Shown here one piece after another: positions 19,210-28,241 of a DNA stretch of 64,000 nt. Each line of letters starts with the position of its first letter. The stretch's first letter is position 1. The position numbers and the translations under genes are program-made. The DNA comes from Metabacillus malikii (lineage in GTDB: Bacteria > Bacillota > Bacilli > Bacillales > Bacillaceae), in contig NZ_JAUSUD010000005.1 in assembly GCF_030813355.1 (NCBI RefSeq), positions 124,001 to 188,000 of the forward strand. The letters run 5' to 3'. The notes below the pieces were generated by a model. That model saw nothing but the letters and a program-made list of their open reading frames with translations. It searched no databases and was not told where the DNA came from.

Positions 19210-19635
19210 TTATATTTTTTTTCCTTCTTCATAGCTAAGTTGCCAAGTAACACCAAATTTATCAGTAACTTGACCATAGCACTTGCTCCAAAATGTTTCT
19301 TGAAGCTCCATCCCTATTTTACCGTCCTCTTTTAACTTTTCATAAGCCGTTTTAATTTCGTGAATGTCTTTACTTACAAGCGCTAATGAAATATTGCTTC
19401 CAACTTCAACAGTAGAATTAGGGAATGTATCAGAAAACATAACTGTATTTCCGCTAATTGTTAGTTTTGCATGCATAATTAAATCCTTTGCTTCATCAGG
19501 CAGAGGGTAATCAGGATTTTGCGGTGATTCACCAAATGTCATAATTTGTGGTGGCTCCGTGTTAAAAGCTTCTTTGTAAAATTCAATTGCTTCTCGACAA
19601 TTCCCATTAAAAATTAAGTAAACCTCAATTGCCAT
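19210..19635 (-). CDS. VOC-superfamily protein, PhnB-like
   Basis: A 141-residue protein of the vicinal-oxygen-chelate (glyoxalase/bleomycin-resistance) superfamily, PhnB-like branch. Signatures are IEVYLIFNGNCREAIEFYKE at the start, the H-A-K-L strand (MHAKLTISG), and the C-terminal FWSKCYGQVTDKFGVTWQLS, where the WxxxxGxxxDxxGxxW pattern is typical. Metal dependence and substrate are unknown; PhnB itself has no firmly known activity. I start it at ATG 19635 because AGGAGTGA lies 6 bases upstream; the frame can be extended only to a GTG inside that ribosome site. Single-gene unit. Confidence 0.88.
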   Translation of the reverse strand: MAIEVYLIFNGNCREAIEFYKEAFNTEPPQIMTFGESPQNPDYPLPDEAKDLIMHAKLTISGNTVMFSDTFPNSTVEVGSNISLALVSKDIHEIKTAYEKLKEDGKIGMELQETFWSKCYGQVTDKFGVTWQLSYEEGKKI

Positions 19636-19754
19636 AATTATCACTCCTATAATATTTTGTTAACAAGAACAAGTTAAACAATTTCCATATCAAGTATACC
19701 CTTGTATCAAATATACAATAAAATAAAATGAAATAGGATTAAGGAGAATGAATA

Positions 19755-20360
19755 TTGACAGATTATTATTACGATAAATTGTTACATATAAAAACTACTG
19801 GAATTCAAAAAGGTAGAACGAAGTCGTTTCATTATCATCCCTACGAAGCGACGCCTTATCAAGCGCTAGAAGAATTATGTAAACATTATGAGATTAAAAA
19901 AAGAGAGCGTATTGTTGACTTTGGCTGTGGCAAAGGCAGATTAAACTTTTACATGCACTATTACTATCAAGCAACTGTTACCGGAATTGAGATGAATGAG
20001 CAGTTTTATCTAGAAGCACTAGCAAATATGGAAAGGTATGTGAAGGAAAGTCAGAATGGAGAGTTAACCTTTCTTTGTTGTTTAGCGGAAGAGTACGAAA
20101 TCCATCCTAAAGATAACTGTTTTTACTTTTTTAATCCTTTTTCAAGCCAAATTTTTATGAAAGTGATTAAACGTATATTGCAATCTGTTGAACAATATGA
20201 AAGAGAGGTGGACGTTATCTTATATTATCCATCTAAAGAATATATTTATTTTTTAGAACATTATACCGCGTTTAACCTGATAAGAGAGATACCAATCCCG
20301 GAAGTTTTTGAACGTAATCCAAATGAACGATTTTTAATCTATCAATTAAAATTCGGATGA
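19755..20360 (+). CDS. SAM-dependent methyltransferase, class I
   Basis: A 201-residue protein with a Rossmann-type methyltransferase core. Motif I is IVDFGCGKGRLNFYM (about 53-67) and the acidic residue after strand 2 is present in VTGIEMNEQF. The motif IV region reads FYFFNPFSSQIF, with NPF replacing the NPPF/DPPF of base methylases. It starts with TTG at 19755, preceded by AAGGAG at 8 bases. Neighbours give no clue to the substrate; small-molecule or protein methylation are both possible. Confidence 0.8.
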   Translation: MTDYYYDKLLHIKTTGIQKGRTKSFHYHPYEATPYQALEELCKHYEIKKRERIVDFGCGKGRLNFYMHYYYQATVTGIEMNEQFYLEALANMERYVKESQNGELTFLCCLAEEYEIHPKDNCFYFFNPFSSQIFMKVIKRILQSVEQYEREVDVILYYPSKEYIYFLEHYTAFNLIREIPIPEVFERNPNERFLIYQLKFG

Positions 20361-20497
20361 AATTTTTATAGTATTAATAGAAAATATATAGTGAAATTTT
20401 AATTATTTACTAGACATTTTTAACAACTCTTTGTATAGTTATATGTACCTAGGTTAATTTACTTATCTAAGAACAGACAACGGGAGAGAGAAGAAAC

Positions 20498-20842
20498 GTG
20501 GCAGAAAAATATAGCATTACAATTAACTCAATAAAAAAAGTAATAAATATGAAAGTAAGTGGAAGCTTTACACCAGCTGACGTTCAAAATTTTGTTAAAG
20601 ATTACCAAGCTAAAGTAGCTTCAATAGATGCAGCAACATACAACTTAGATGTTGATTGTACGACGATGGATATCCTAAAGCCAGAGATGGTTCCATCTCT
20701 AGAAAACTCTTATAAAATGTATAAGGAATCAGGCTTTAATAAAGTAATTTTTACAATAAATAAGAGTGCAATATTGAAAATGCAATTGAATCGTATTGCT
20801 AGAAATACTGGTTTAACAAATGCAGAGGTTGTCGAACTTTAA
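20498..20842 (+). CDS. Small conserved-type protein, possibly STAS/SpoIIAA-like fold
   Basis: A 114-residue soluble protein, start GTG 20498 after GGGAGAGAG. I do not recognise it firmly. The pattern of alternating short strands and helices (MKVSGSFTPADVQNFVKDYQ, then NLDVDCTTMDILKPEMVPSL, then VIFTINKSAILKMQLNRIAR) recalls the SpoIIAA-like STAS proteins, in which the first segment is a strand-turn-helix. No anti-sigma factor or transporter partner is next to it. It has its own promoter region and a strong terminator, so it is an independent transcription unit. Confidence 0.6.
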   Translation: MAEKYSITINSIKKVINMKVSGSFTPADVQNFVKDYQAKVASIDAATYNLDVDCTTMDILKPEMVPSLENSYKMYKESGFNKVIFTINKSAILKMQLNRIARNTGLTNAEVVEL

Positions 20843-20970
20843 TCATTAAATATATAACATCAAGAAGAGTACTTCAAATTTCGTGGCTTCGGCATCTAAC
20901 TAGTAAAGTAACATATCTGCATGCTTTTCCAAGCAGACTCTTAATTGTTTAACATAGTTAAAGTGTAATA

Positions 20971-21007
20971 AAAAAACAAGCCTTATACAAAGGTCTTGTT
21001 TTTTTAT
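20971..21007 (+). terminator. Terminator downstream of the STAS-like gene
   Basis: AAAAAACAAG (20971-20980) pairs with CTTGTTTTTTT (20995-21005). It lies 130 bases after the stop codon. Confidence 0.8.
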
Positions 21008-21313
21008 TAATATTTTTTAGGGGATAATCTAAACTAGTTCATTAATCATTAACGCAAAAAGGGTTAAATAGAGACCTTATTGTGTATCTCAGATAAAAAC
21101 TTATCGTAGAGACCTTTACTAAGCGGTAAGTACCAGGTTCACAACCATCCCTATTTTCCACGGTATCACAAAAGGATATTAACCCCAATCACCGACTAAG
21201 TTAAACCAATGTATATGAAAACATTTTATATGAATAGAAGCGAATGAATTAATATATTTTTTAGCTGTCCTATCTATAGGAGTGTAGGCGCTGTAAAGGA
21301 GTTAGAGTGAAAA
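21008..21313. other. Gene-free interval upstream of the KAS III-like gene
   Basis: About 300 bases with short inverted segments but no recognised riboswitch, tRNA or reading frame. The last 30 bases contain the AAAGGAG ribosome site of the next gene. Confidence 0.4.
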
Positions 21314-22300
21314 ATGAAGCATATTAAAATTAAAGAAATCGGAATCTATCATCCGAAAAAGGTTGTAGACAACGCTTATTATGAAGACTATTTTAAAGAA
21401 AAAGGTAAGGATGTATCCAACTTTTTAAAACATATGGGTCGGAAGAAACGTTATATTATTGATAATGAAGATGAAAATGGCTTAACAATGGGGATTCAAG
21501 CAAGCAAAGACGTTCTTCAACGTGCCAATATGTCGGGAAAAGATATTGATATGATTGTGTTCTCAACTCAAGTACCCGAGACGACCTTTCCGTCAAATGC
21601 GATGTTTTTACATCATGAAATAGGTGCTGGTTACGAAACGATTGTAATGGACCAGAATGCAAACTGTGCAGGAATGATGGTAGCTGTTGAACAAGCCACA
21701 CGCTATATGATGGCCAATCCTCATGTAAACACCGCGCTCATTGTAGGTTCTGATTATAATACATTGATTAGTAATCCTGATGAAGAAGTTACCTATGCAA
21801 ATTATGGTGATGCAGCTTGTGCTATTATATTAGAAACGACAGATGAGGAAACTGGCTTTATTGATGCAATTTATCATACAGATTCTGTTACACGTGATAA
21901 AATTATGTATCCGGAACAGGGCCTAACGAAGGCAATTAGAGATAATGCAGATATGAAAAATATAAAGTGGCTTCCATTTAAAGGAAAGATTGCCTTGCCA
22001 CCTACTTATAAAATGATTGAAACACTTCTAGATAGAAATCAATTAAAGACATCAGATATTAAAGCCTATTGTCTATCGCAGTTTACGTTAAGTAATATCT
22101 TAAAAATTCAAGAAGAATTTCAATTAGATGACCAACAAATCATATATGTTGGTGACCGCTTTGGCTATACAGGAACGAGCAGTCCATTTTTAGCATTGTA
22201 TGAAGGGATTAATAGTGGACGGATTAATCGCGGGGATTATGTCTTATTTTGGACTATCGGTGCAGGATTCCAACTAGTATCGATGCTATTTAAATATTAA
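21314..22300 (+). CDS. KAS III-like (FabH superfamily) acyl transferase/condensing enzyme, atypical active site
   Basis: A 328-residue thiolase-fold protein of the FabH branch. The nucleophilic cysteine is C118 in QNANCAGMM, with the usual surroundings (STQVPETTFPSNA, VGSDY, YGDAACAIIL). The catalytic histidine region, normally HQAN, reads LSQFTLSN (254-261), so no histidine is present, and the catalytic asparagine region, normally NTSAAS, reads YTGTSS (285-290). Loss of the His/Asn pair is expected to remove malonyl-ACP decarboxylation while leaving acyl transfer through the cysteine, so it may be an acyl transferase or a specialised condensing enzyme. No fatty-acid genes are adjacent. The start ATG has AAAGGAG upstream. 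Confidence 0.8.
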   Translation: MKHIKIKEIGIYHPKKVVDNAYYEDYFKEKGKDVSNFLKHMGRKKRYIIDNEDENGLTMGIQASKDVLQRANMSGKDIDMIVFSTQVPETTFPSNAMFLHHEIGAGYETIVMDQNANCAGMMVAVEQATRYMMANPHVNTALIVGSDYNTLISNPDEEVTYANYGDAACAIILETTDEETGFIDAIYHTDSVTRDKIMYPEQGLTKAIRDNADMKNIKWLPFKGKIALPPTYKMIETLLDRNQLKTSDIKAYCLSQFTLSNILKIQEEFQLDDQQIIYVGDRFGYTGTSSPFLALYEGINSGRINRGDYVLFWTIGAGFQLVSMLFKY

Positions 22301-22352
22301 ATTGAAACATCGATAGCCATTTACAGGCTAAAAGTGATAAAAAAGTAAGAGC

Positions 22353-22389
22353 AGACTACTTATGATTTAAAATCAGAGGTAGTCTTTTT
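22353..22389 (+). terminator. Terminator of the KAS III-like gene
   Basis: AGACTAC (22353-22359) pairs with GTAGTCT (22379-22385), inner TGATTT/AAATCA, followed by TTTTT. Confidence 0.85.
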
Positions 22390-22400
22390 AATTCTGTTCA

Positions 22401-22576
22401 AAAATATAGGCTCTTTTCTAAAAGATTGTGGCTTTTTGCACTAACCTTTTTAAGGGTTTGTTGGAGCTAGACAGGCTCACCACCCACCCCGCGGAAACCG
22501 AGTACTGTAGCGAAGACAAACCCTAAACGACAACTCAGTTAAAAGCAACAATGTTTACGAAAACAGCCAAAATATA
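22401..22576. mobile_element. MITE-like element B with perfect 8-bp target duplication
   Basis: The element runs from 22409 to 22568 (160 bp). Its ends GGCTCTTTTCTAAAAGATTG (from 22409) and, read inward from 22568, GGCTGTTTTCGTAAACATTG agree at 19 of 24 positions over 24 bases. It is flanked by AAAATATA at 22401-22408 and 22569-22576, a perfect 8-bp duplication. It carries no gene and has an internal block shared with repeat A. It must have been moved by a transposase in trans; 8-bp duplications fit several IS families, which I cannot separate here. Confidence 0.8.
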
Positions 22577-22875
22577 AAAAAGAGAACGGAATTTCTTGCA
22601 AAGTATTATGTTAAAAATGGTTATCATGACGGTAGGTAAAATATATAATTATTTTCGAATAGTAATAGAATATATTGTCTATTGTGATTACTCCGACGGT
22701 ATCATATAGTTAATATAGACTATTTTTGAAATCGCTAAGCAAATGTGGTCTATGTGACCTGCTTATATCGAATAAGCACTACATGCTAATATACAATCAT
22801 TATCTGTAGCTTTGCATGAACAATCAAGATTTTAGAAAATCGACCTGAAAAAAATGGACTGTGGGGTAACTGTTT

Positions 22876-24219
22876 ATGGATGTGAAAAGAGAGCAATGGT
22901 CTTCAAAACTTGGATTTATTCTTTCCTCAGCGGGGGCTGCAATAGGACTTGGTGCGATATGGAAGTTTCCCTATGTTGCTGGAATGAATGGTGGTGCAGC
23001 CTTTTTTATCATTTTTATTATGTTTACTGTATTAATTGGATTACCAATGCTTATTTCGGAATTTATTATCGGAAGAGGAGCAAAACGTGAGGCGGTATCC
23101 GCATATAAATGGCTTGCACCTGACAGTAATTGGGGTAAATTAGGGATATTAGGGGTCATAGGTTGCTTTTTATTATTAACTTTTTATTGTGTTGTCGGTG
23201 GCTGGGTATTAATTTATTCACTACTATCTATCATTGGAAATGTCATTCATGCCGAGGCTAACTATGGTCAGTTATTTAGCCAAATAACTAGTTCTCCAAC
23301 GATTACTCTTTTAGGTTTAGCTGTTTACTTAATAATAAATGTAATAGTACTAACATTTGGTATCAAAAATGGTATTGAAAAAGCTAGTACATATTTAATG
23401 CCTTTATTGTTTATATTTTTTATTGTATTGGTAATTCGTTCTTTAACGTTAGAGGGTTCAATGGAAGGAGTAAAGTTCTTCTTAAAGCCTGATTTCTCTA
23501 GTATTACGGGTGATGCAGTTTTATATGCATTAGGACAGTCATTTTTCGCACTAGCTGTAGGCTTTTCCTGTATGGTGACATATAGCTCATATTTGGATAA
23601 AACTGTAAGTATTCGGTCCTCGGCAACATCAGTTGTTGTTATGAATATCTTTGTATCATTGTTAGCTGGACTAGCTATTTTCCCGGCTGTCTTTGCACTT
23701 GGTCTTGAACCAACTGAAGGACCTGGTTTATTATTCGTCGTATTACCGACTGTCTTTTCGCAAATACCGTTTGGTGAATTATTTTTAAGCCTCTTCCTAC
23801 TGTTATTCTTGTTCGCGACTTTAACATCATCTTTTAGTCTTTTGGAGATTATCGTCTCGGCTTTCACAGATGGAAAGAAACGTTCTCGTAAAAAAGTATC
23901 CTGGCTTGCAGGAATTGCGATATTTATTGCTGGCATACCAGCTGGCTTATCAATGGGGCCTTTAAAAAACGTGCTGATTTTTGAAAAAAACATATTTGAT
24001 GCTACGGATTTCTTAGTTAGTAATATTCTCTTGCCTTTAGGTAACTTGTTTATTGCTATTTTCATCGTTTATAAAATGAACCAAAAAATAGTAGAGAACC
24101 AGTTTTTTATGGCGAGTTCGCAATCGGCTCTTATGTTTAATACTTGGAAATTGTTAATGAAATGGGTAGTACCAATCGTGATCATTATTGTTTACTTGCA
24201 TTCATTAGGTATTATTTAA
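22876..24219 (+). CDS. Neurotransmitter:sodium symporter (NSS/SNF) family transporter
   Basis: A 447-residue polytopic membrane protein with about 11 helices. The N-terminal signature of the family is clear: WSSKLGFILSSAGAAIGLGA followed by IWKFPYVAGMNGGAAFF, the sodium and substrate site of LeuT-like proteins, and FYCVVGGWVLIYS in helix 3. Bacterial members with 11 helices often transport amino acids (tryptophan, tyrosine, leucine). The substrate is not predictable here. The start is ATG 22876 after TGTGGGGT. It stands alone, downstream of element B, with a long hairpin after it. Confidence 0.9.
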   Translation: MDVKREQWSSKLGFILSSAGAAIGLGAIWKFPYVAGMNGGAAFFIIFIMFTVLIGLPMLISEFIIGRGAKREAVSAYKWLAPDSNWGKLGILGVIGCFLLLTFYCVVGGWVLIYSLLSIIGNVIHAEANYGQLFSQITSSPTITLLGLAVYLIINVIVLTFGIKNGIEKASTYLMPLLFIFFIVLVIRSLTLEGSMEGVKFFLKPDFSSITGDAVLYALGQSFFALAVGFSCMVTYSSYLDKTVSIRSSATSVVVMNIFVSLLAGLAIFPAVFALGLEPTEGPGLLFVVLPTVFSQIPFGELFLSLFLLLFLFATLTSSFSLLEIIVSAFTDGKKRSRKKVSWLAGIAIFIAGIPAGLSMGPLKNVLIFEKNIFDATDFLVSNILLPLGNLFIAIFIVYKMNQKIVENQFFMASSQSALMFNTWKLLMKWVVPIVIIIVYLHSLGII

Positions 24220-24231
24220 TAAATATTCACT

Positions 24232-24356
24232 AAAAAGAGGGTGCCACAAAACGGTTATACTCCAACAAGTGCCAATTTATAGCAGAAAGCTCTGACTATC
24301 TCTATAAATTGTGTTTATTGGGTTAGAACCTTACATTTGTGCCACCCTTTTTTGTG
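24232..24356 (+). terminator. Long imperfect palindrome and terminator after the NSS transporter gene
   Basis: AAAAAGAGGGTGCCACAAA at the left pairs, with one mismatch, with TTTGTGCCACCCTTTTTT at the right; near the centre CAATTTATAG pairs with CTATAAATTG. The hairpin is about 115 nt long and ends in a T-run, far larger than an ordinary terminator, so it is probably also a repeat element. Confidence 0.65.
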
Positions 24357-24389
24357 TATAGTTCTTTACAAGCATTTAATCAATCTAGT

Positions 24390-24932
24390 TTAGTAATAAG
24401 GAGAAATCATAATGTAGACGAGAACTCCAGTCAAGCTTACATAAAGCCATAAAGGCATTGTCCATCTAGCGATTTTGCGGTGTTTTTCCACTTGCATATT
24501 GAGGCCTTTTCCTAGAGTAATAAGTGCAAGCGGGACAATTGCAGCAGCAAGAACGATATGTGTAAGCAAAATAAAGTAATAAATTGATTTTAAAACACCT
24601 TCACCACCGTAGCTAGTTGATTCAGCCATGGCATGGTACGTTAAATAAGAAATACAGAATAAAAAAGTTGTGATAAAAGCGCTAATGATTAACCGTTTAT
24701 GTAAAGGAATGTTTTTCTTTTTAATTGCGATTAAAGCTGCAAGTAAAAAGAGGAATGTAAATGTGTTGAAAATTGCATTTAGTAACGGAAGGACAGTTAA
24801 ATCAACTCCGAAAATAGTCCCGTCATTGCTTTTAGGGATGAAATAAGTAGCAAAGATAACACCCACTATAACAATTGATAAGACCCAGATGAGTGGATTG
24901 TAGTTCCTTTGTTGTTGATTAGGATTTTCCAT
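24390..24932 (-). CDS. DUF420 membrane protein (YozB/CtaM-like)
   Basis: A 180-residue protein with five predicted membrane helices. Conserved histidines lie in PLHKRLIISA, YLTYHAMAES, LLTHIVLAA and KHRKIARWTMP, as in the DUF420 family. In Staphylococcus the DUF420 protein CtaM is needed for maturation of a haem-copper oxidase; B. subtilis has YozB. No cytochrome genes are adjacent here, so that role is by family only. I start it at ATG 24932 with AAAGGAG upstream; a longer frame to 24971 lacks a ribosome site. Confidence 0.82.
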   Translation of the reverse strand: MENPNQQQRNYNPLIWVLSIVIVGVIFATYFIPKSNDGTIFGVDLTVLPLLNAIFNTFTFLFLLAALIAIKKKNIPLHKRLIISAFITTFLFCISYLTYHAMAESTSYGGEGVLKSIYYFILLTHIVLAAAIVPLALITLGKGLNMQVEKHRKIARWTMPLWLYVSLTGVLVYIMISPYY

Positions 24933-25135
24933 TTTATGCGCTCCTTTAAAAACTATTCTTACTATCATCATAAAAAAAGGCCATCAAAAGAGCAATTGTA
25001 AAGCAATCACTTTTTAGACGTTTTCCTAGATTGTCAAACTCTAGACAAAACTTAAATATAAAAATTTTTGTCTATTATACATAGTTTTTCACATTTTACC
25101 CAAAATAAGAGGAAATATAATGAAAGGTTGGTTAA

Positions 25136-25897
25136 ATGGTCAATAAAAAAACTATCCTCACATTTTTACTTTTATTATTATTTCTGCCGTTCCAAGTACA
25201 AGCTGAGGGAAAGGACCCAGTTACAATCGGAACAAGAAATAATGCATTGACAGCGGCTGTTAGCTATTTAGGTGCAATGAAAGAGTGTGACGAAAAGGCA
25301 ATGGACAAGTATTCTGTATCGATTACTGAACAGGACAGACAAAAACAAGGTGAAAATTGTAAAAAGCTACTACTTGAACATGCTGAGGTTACAGATTATA
25401 TAATCGTTTCAAATGATTTAGCGTTGGTATCGACGAAACTAGATTATGCAAACAAGGTTGTTGTACAAACGTCACCGATTGTGAAGATAGAAGGTAAGTG
25501 GAAAATTGTAGTGGGAATTGAACAACAACATCCATTTACATCGGTAAAAGAAACAAATCCAAATATTATAGAGGCCATTAATACTTATCTGGAAAGTATA
25601 AAGTCAGCTAATCAAAAAGGAATCGATACATACGGCAAGCAGTTAAGTAAAGATAATCAGCAAACTGAAGGTTTACTAGAAGGCAGTGAATCAAATTCTT
25701 TTCAATATCAAGTTGATGGTGTAAAAATGGTTGCAAATTCAGTGGCAATCGCCTCTATAAAAACAAAAGTAAATGAACAAATAAAGGAACAAAAATATGT
25801 TGTCTATCTAGAGGATAGCACATGGAAGGTTATCTCTGACAGATATTTAGTTACAGCCTCGATACCGAAAAGTGCAAATCCTGTAAAGGTTGAATAG
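25136..25897 (+). CDS. Secreted protein with two tandem NTF2-like repeats
   Basis: A 253-residue protein. Residues 1-23 are a signal peptide (NKK, a poly-leucine core, then VQAEG). The mature part contains two homologous halves: about 35-125 (NNALTAAVSYLGAMKECDEK to KIEGKWKIVVG) and about 140-240 (NIIEAINTYLESIKSANQKG to LEDSTWKVISD). Each half opens with a helix, has an AxxSTKL/AxxSIKT strand and closes with a W-K-V strand, the layout of NTF2-like/SnoaL-like folds. I know no function; it may bind a ligand or other protein outside the cell. The ATG at 25136 follows AAAGGT. No lipobox. Confidence 0.75.
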   Translation: MVNKKTILTFLLLLLFLPFQVQAEGKDPVTIGTRNNALTAAVSYLGAMKECDEKAMDKYSVSITEQDRQKQGENCKKLLLEHAEVTDYIIVSNDLALVSTKLDYANKVVVQTSPIVKIEGKWKIVVGIEQQHPFTSVKETNPNIIEAINTYLESIKSANQKGIDTYGKQLSKDNQQTEGLLEGSESNSFQYQVDGVKMVANSVAIASIKTKVNEQIKEQKYVVYLEDSTWKVISDRYLVTASIPKSANPVKVE

Positions 25898-25911
25898 ACG
25901 TAAACGATTAA

Positions 25912-25955
25912 GCCGAATTAGAATGAATACCATGTCAGGTTCTTTCTAGTTCGGT
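25912..25955 (+). terminator. Hairpin after the secreted NTF2-like protein
   Basis: GCCGAATTAGAA (25912-25923) pairs with TTCTAGTTCGGT (25944-25955) through two G-T wobbles. No T-run follows, so termination is uncertain. Confidence 0.4.
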
Positions 25956-26046
25956 GTTGGACTATACAATAAATCGATTATGATTGATTGCTATCTTACT
26001 TAAAGATTGTTGATGTACATGACCTTGAGCGATAACGTCTGTTTGT

Positions 26047-26256
26047 CTAATCTATTAATTGTTCCAAGTAAGAAAGAGTGAACGAAATATTGCATGAATA
26101 ACGAAGGAAGTGTAACGTCCAGTCTATGTAAAACAGCATTTCCCGATAATTGTTTGATGTCTTATAATTCATGATGTCCCAAGTGAAAGATGTCTTTAGT
26201 TGTTTCGGTTTAACTGTTTTTTCAATAAGTTCGCTTAAACTTACAATCTTGCCCAC
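26047..26256 (-). CDS. Possible small protein of unknown function (69 aa)
   Basis: A minus-strand frame of 69 codons starts at GTG 26256, preceded at 8 bases by GGAG. The predicted protein (starting MGKIVSLSELIEKT) has no motif I recognise and no membrane helix of normal length. It lies within a 720-base interval that otherwise has no gene. Codon use is not decisive. It may be real, a decayed remnant, or chance. Confidence 0.25.
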   Translation of the reverse strand: MGKIVSLSELIEKTVKPKQLKTSFTWDIMNYKTSNNYREMLFYIDWTLHFLRYSCNISFTLSYLEQLID

Positions 26257-26289
26257 ATATAACACTCCAAATAAAAAGTATCCCTCCAA

Positions 26290-26620
26290 TATAAAAAGTG
26301 TAACTAGTCATTAAAACTGGCCTTCCAAGATAACTTATTTCAATTCTATTTAAACCCTTTAATCATTTTTACCAAGTGAATCATATAAAACTTTCATGCG
26401 TAAAAAGGGAGTTCATACATCATCTTGTTTTATTACCTTATCTAGCATGTGTTAACAACGTTTCATCATAGGTGTCTGTTAATCATTGTTAAGAATTAAA
26501 CTATGTAAGATTTTAAGAGATGTGTTAAAGTATACAAGATGTAACAAAAGTCACAAACAAACACTCTAAAATACTGTAAATTTATAGTGGTTGAATAGAA
26601 TTATACTAGAGGTGGGTTCA
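26290..26620. other. Gene-free interval upstream of the porphyrinogen oxidase gene
   Basis: About 330 AT-rich bases with no credible frame. It contains the promoter region and the AGAGGTGGG ribosome site of the next gene; no specific operator was recognised. Confidence 0.4.
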
Positions 26621-28003
26621 ATGAAAACAATCCTAGTTATAGGTGGCGGTATAACAGGTCTATCAACGATGTACGAACTACAAAAATGGAAGCAAAAACA
26701 TAATGCAAATATAAAACTAATCTTAGTGGAGGCTACTGAACAGCTCGGTGGAAAGATTCAAACAGAAAAAAAGGAAGATTTTATTATTGAAGCAGGTGCA
26801 GACTCAATTGTTACCCGTAAGCTGAAATCAGGTCTATTAGATGAGCTTGGTTTACATGATGAAGTTATATACAACGATACAGGTCGTTCTTATATTTATA
26901 TAGATGGTGATGTTAAACCGATCCCTGCCGATTCAGTCTTCGGTATTCCTACTAGTATTGAATCTTTAACAGAAAGTACACTCGTTTCTACAGAGGGAAA
27001 AGATGCTGCGTTAAAGGACTTATATACAAAAAATGAGCACTTTCAAGAAAGTGATTCAATTGGGGAATTTCTTGAATACTTCCTTGGGAAAGAGCTTGTC
27101 GAGAAACAAATTGGACCTGTTATGTCAGGGGTCTACTCTGGTTCTTTATATGATTTGACAATATCCGCAACGCTTCCTTATTTAATTGAATATAAAAATA
27201 AATATGGTAGCATCATAAAAGGATTTGAAGCAAATCAGGAAAAATTTCAGAGCAGTGGAGAAAAGAAGTTTATCTCGTTTAAAAATGGACTTGATTCGTT
27301 AATTTATGCGATAGAAAAAAGACTAGAGGATGTAGAGATAAAAAAGAATTGGCCGGTAGAAAGAATTCACAAGGAAGATAATTATTATCGAGTGATTTCA
27401 GCAACTGGTAATGAACTAATATCAGATTATGTAGTGTTAAGCTTACCTCACGAGCAAACAAACCATATTTTAAATGACAAAGCACTTAACGAAGACTTTG
27501 CGAAGTTTAAAACAAGTTCATTAATAAGTGTTTATCTAGCATATGACATTCCGGATCACATTCTCCCTAAGGAGGGTACGGGCTTTATTACAGCTAATAA
27601 TGAAGAGTTATATTGTAATGCATGTACATGGACAAGTAGAAAATGGTCTCACACATCAAAGAAACATAATCTTTTAGTAAGATTTTTTTATAAGAGCAGT
27701 CATCCATTCTTTTCAACTTTACAGAGTATGAACGAAAAGCAGTTATTAGAGATTGCACTCAGAGATATGGAATTAGCACTAAATATTACTACTCATCCTG
27801 TGGAACATCTTATTACAAAATGGACAAATCAAATGCCTGCTTATCAAATAACACATCCCAAAACGATACGTAACATTGAGAATAAGCTTAATTTGAACTA
27901 TCCAGGTATCTATATAGCTGGGTGCTCTTATTATGGTGTTGGGATAGCGGATTGTATCAATAATGGTATTGATACTGCTCAAAGAATAATTTCAAGACTA
28001 TAA
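26621..28003 (+). CDS. hemY: Protoporphyrinogen/coproporphyrinogen III oxidase (HemY/CgoX type)
   Basis: A 460-residue FAD enzyme. The dinucleotide-binding motif GGGITGLS lies at residues 8-15, followed by the acidic ribose-binding end VEATEQLGGKIQTE. The C-terminal FAD motif is IYIAGCSYYGVGIADCINNG. In Gram-positive bacteria this oxygen-dependent enzyme oxidises coproporphyrinogen III to coproporphyrin III in the coproporphyrin-dependent haem pathway. hemE and hemH, its usual neighbours in B. subtilis, are absent, so this may be a second copy. I start it at ATG 26621 with AGAGGTGGG upstream; the frame continues 30 bases further without a ribosome site. It has its own terminator. Confidence 0.9.
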   Translation: MKTILVIGGGITGLSTMYELQKWKQKHNANIKLILVEATEQLGGKIQTEKKEDFIIEAGADSIVTRKLKSGLLDELGLHDEVIYNDTGRSYIYIDGDVKPIPADSVFGIPTSIESLTESTLVSTEGKDAALKDLYTKNEHFQESDSIGEFLEYFLGKELVEKQIGPVMSGVYSGSLYDLTISATLPYLIEYKNKYGSIIKGFEANQEKFQSSGEKKFISFKNGLDSLIYAIEKRLEDVEIKKNWPVERIHKEDNYYRVISATGNELISDYVVLSLPHEQTNHILNDKALNEDFAKFKTSSLISVYLAYDIPDHILPKEGTGFITANNEELYCNACTWTSRKWSHTSKKHNLLVRFFYKSSHPFFSTLQSMNEKQLLEIALRDMELALNITTHPVEHLITKWTNQMPAYQITHPKTIRNIENKLNLNYPGIYIAGCSYYGVGIADCINNGIDTAQRIISRL

Positions 28004-28024
28004 CGATTATGTAGTTAGTTTGAG

Positions 28025-28071
28025 AAAGAACGGAATCGAAGAGGATAAATACCTTTGGACGTTCTTTTTTT
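28025..28071 (+). terminator. Terminator of the porphyrinogen oxidase gene
   Basis: AAAGAACG (28025-28032) pairs with CGTTCTTT (28060-28067), followed by TTTT. The loop is long. Confidence 0.75.
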
Positions 28072-28241
28072 ATTTTTAATACATATAATCAACATAATAA
28101 GGAATTTTTTTCTTTATCTATGTTTATTCTAGTAGGATTTGGGGAAAAGAATAAAGGTTACAATGAAGCGATTAATATGCTAATATAATAAAATCTGCAA
28201 ATATAGATATTTATAAATTTAGTCAAAGTGAGGTGTTGTGG

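Noticed and set aside
21040-21200. tRNA-like segment (GGTTCACAACC) before the KAS III gene
   Set aside because: No acceptor stem or other arms can be folded around it.
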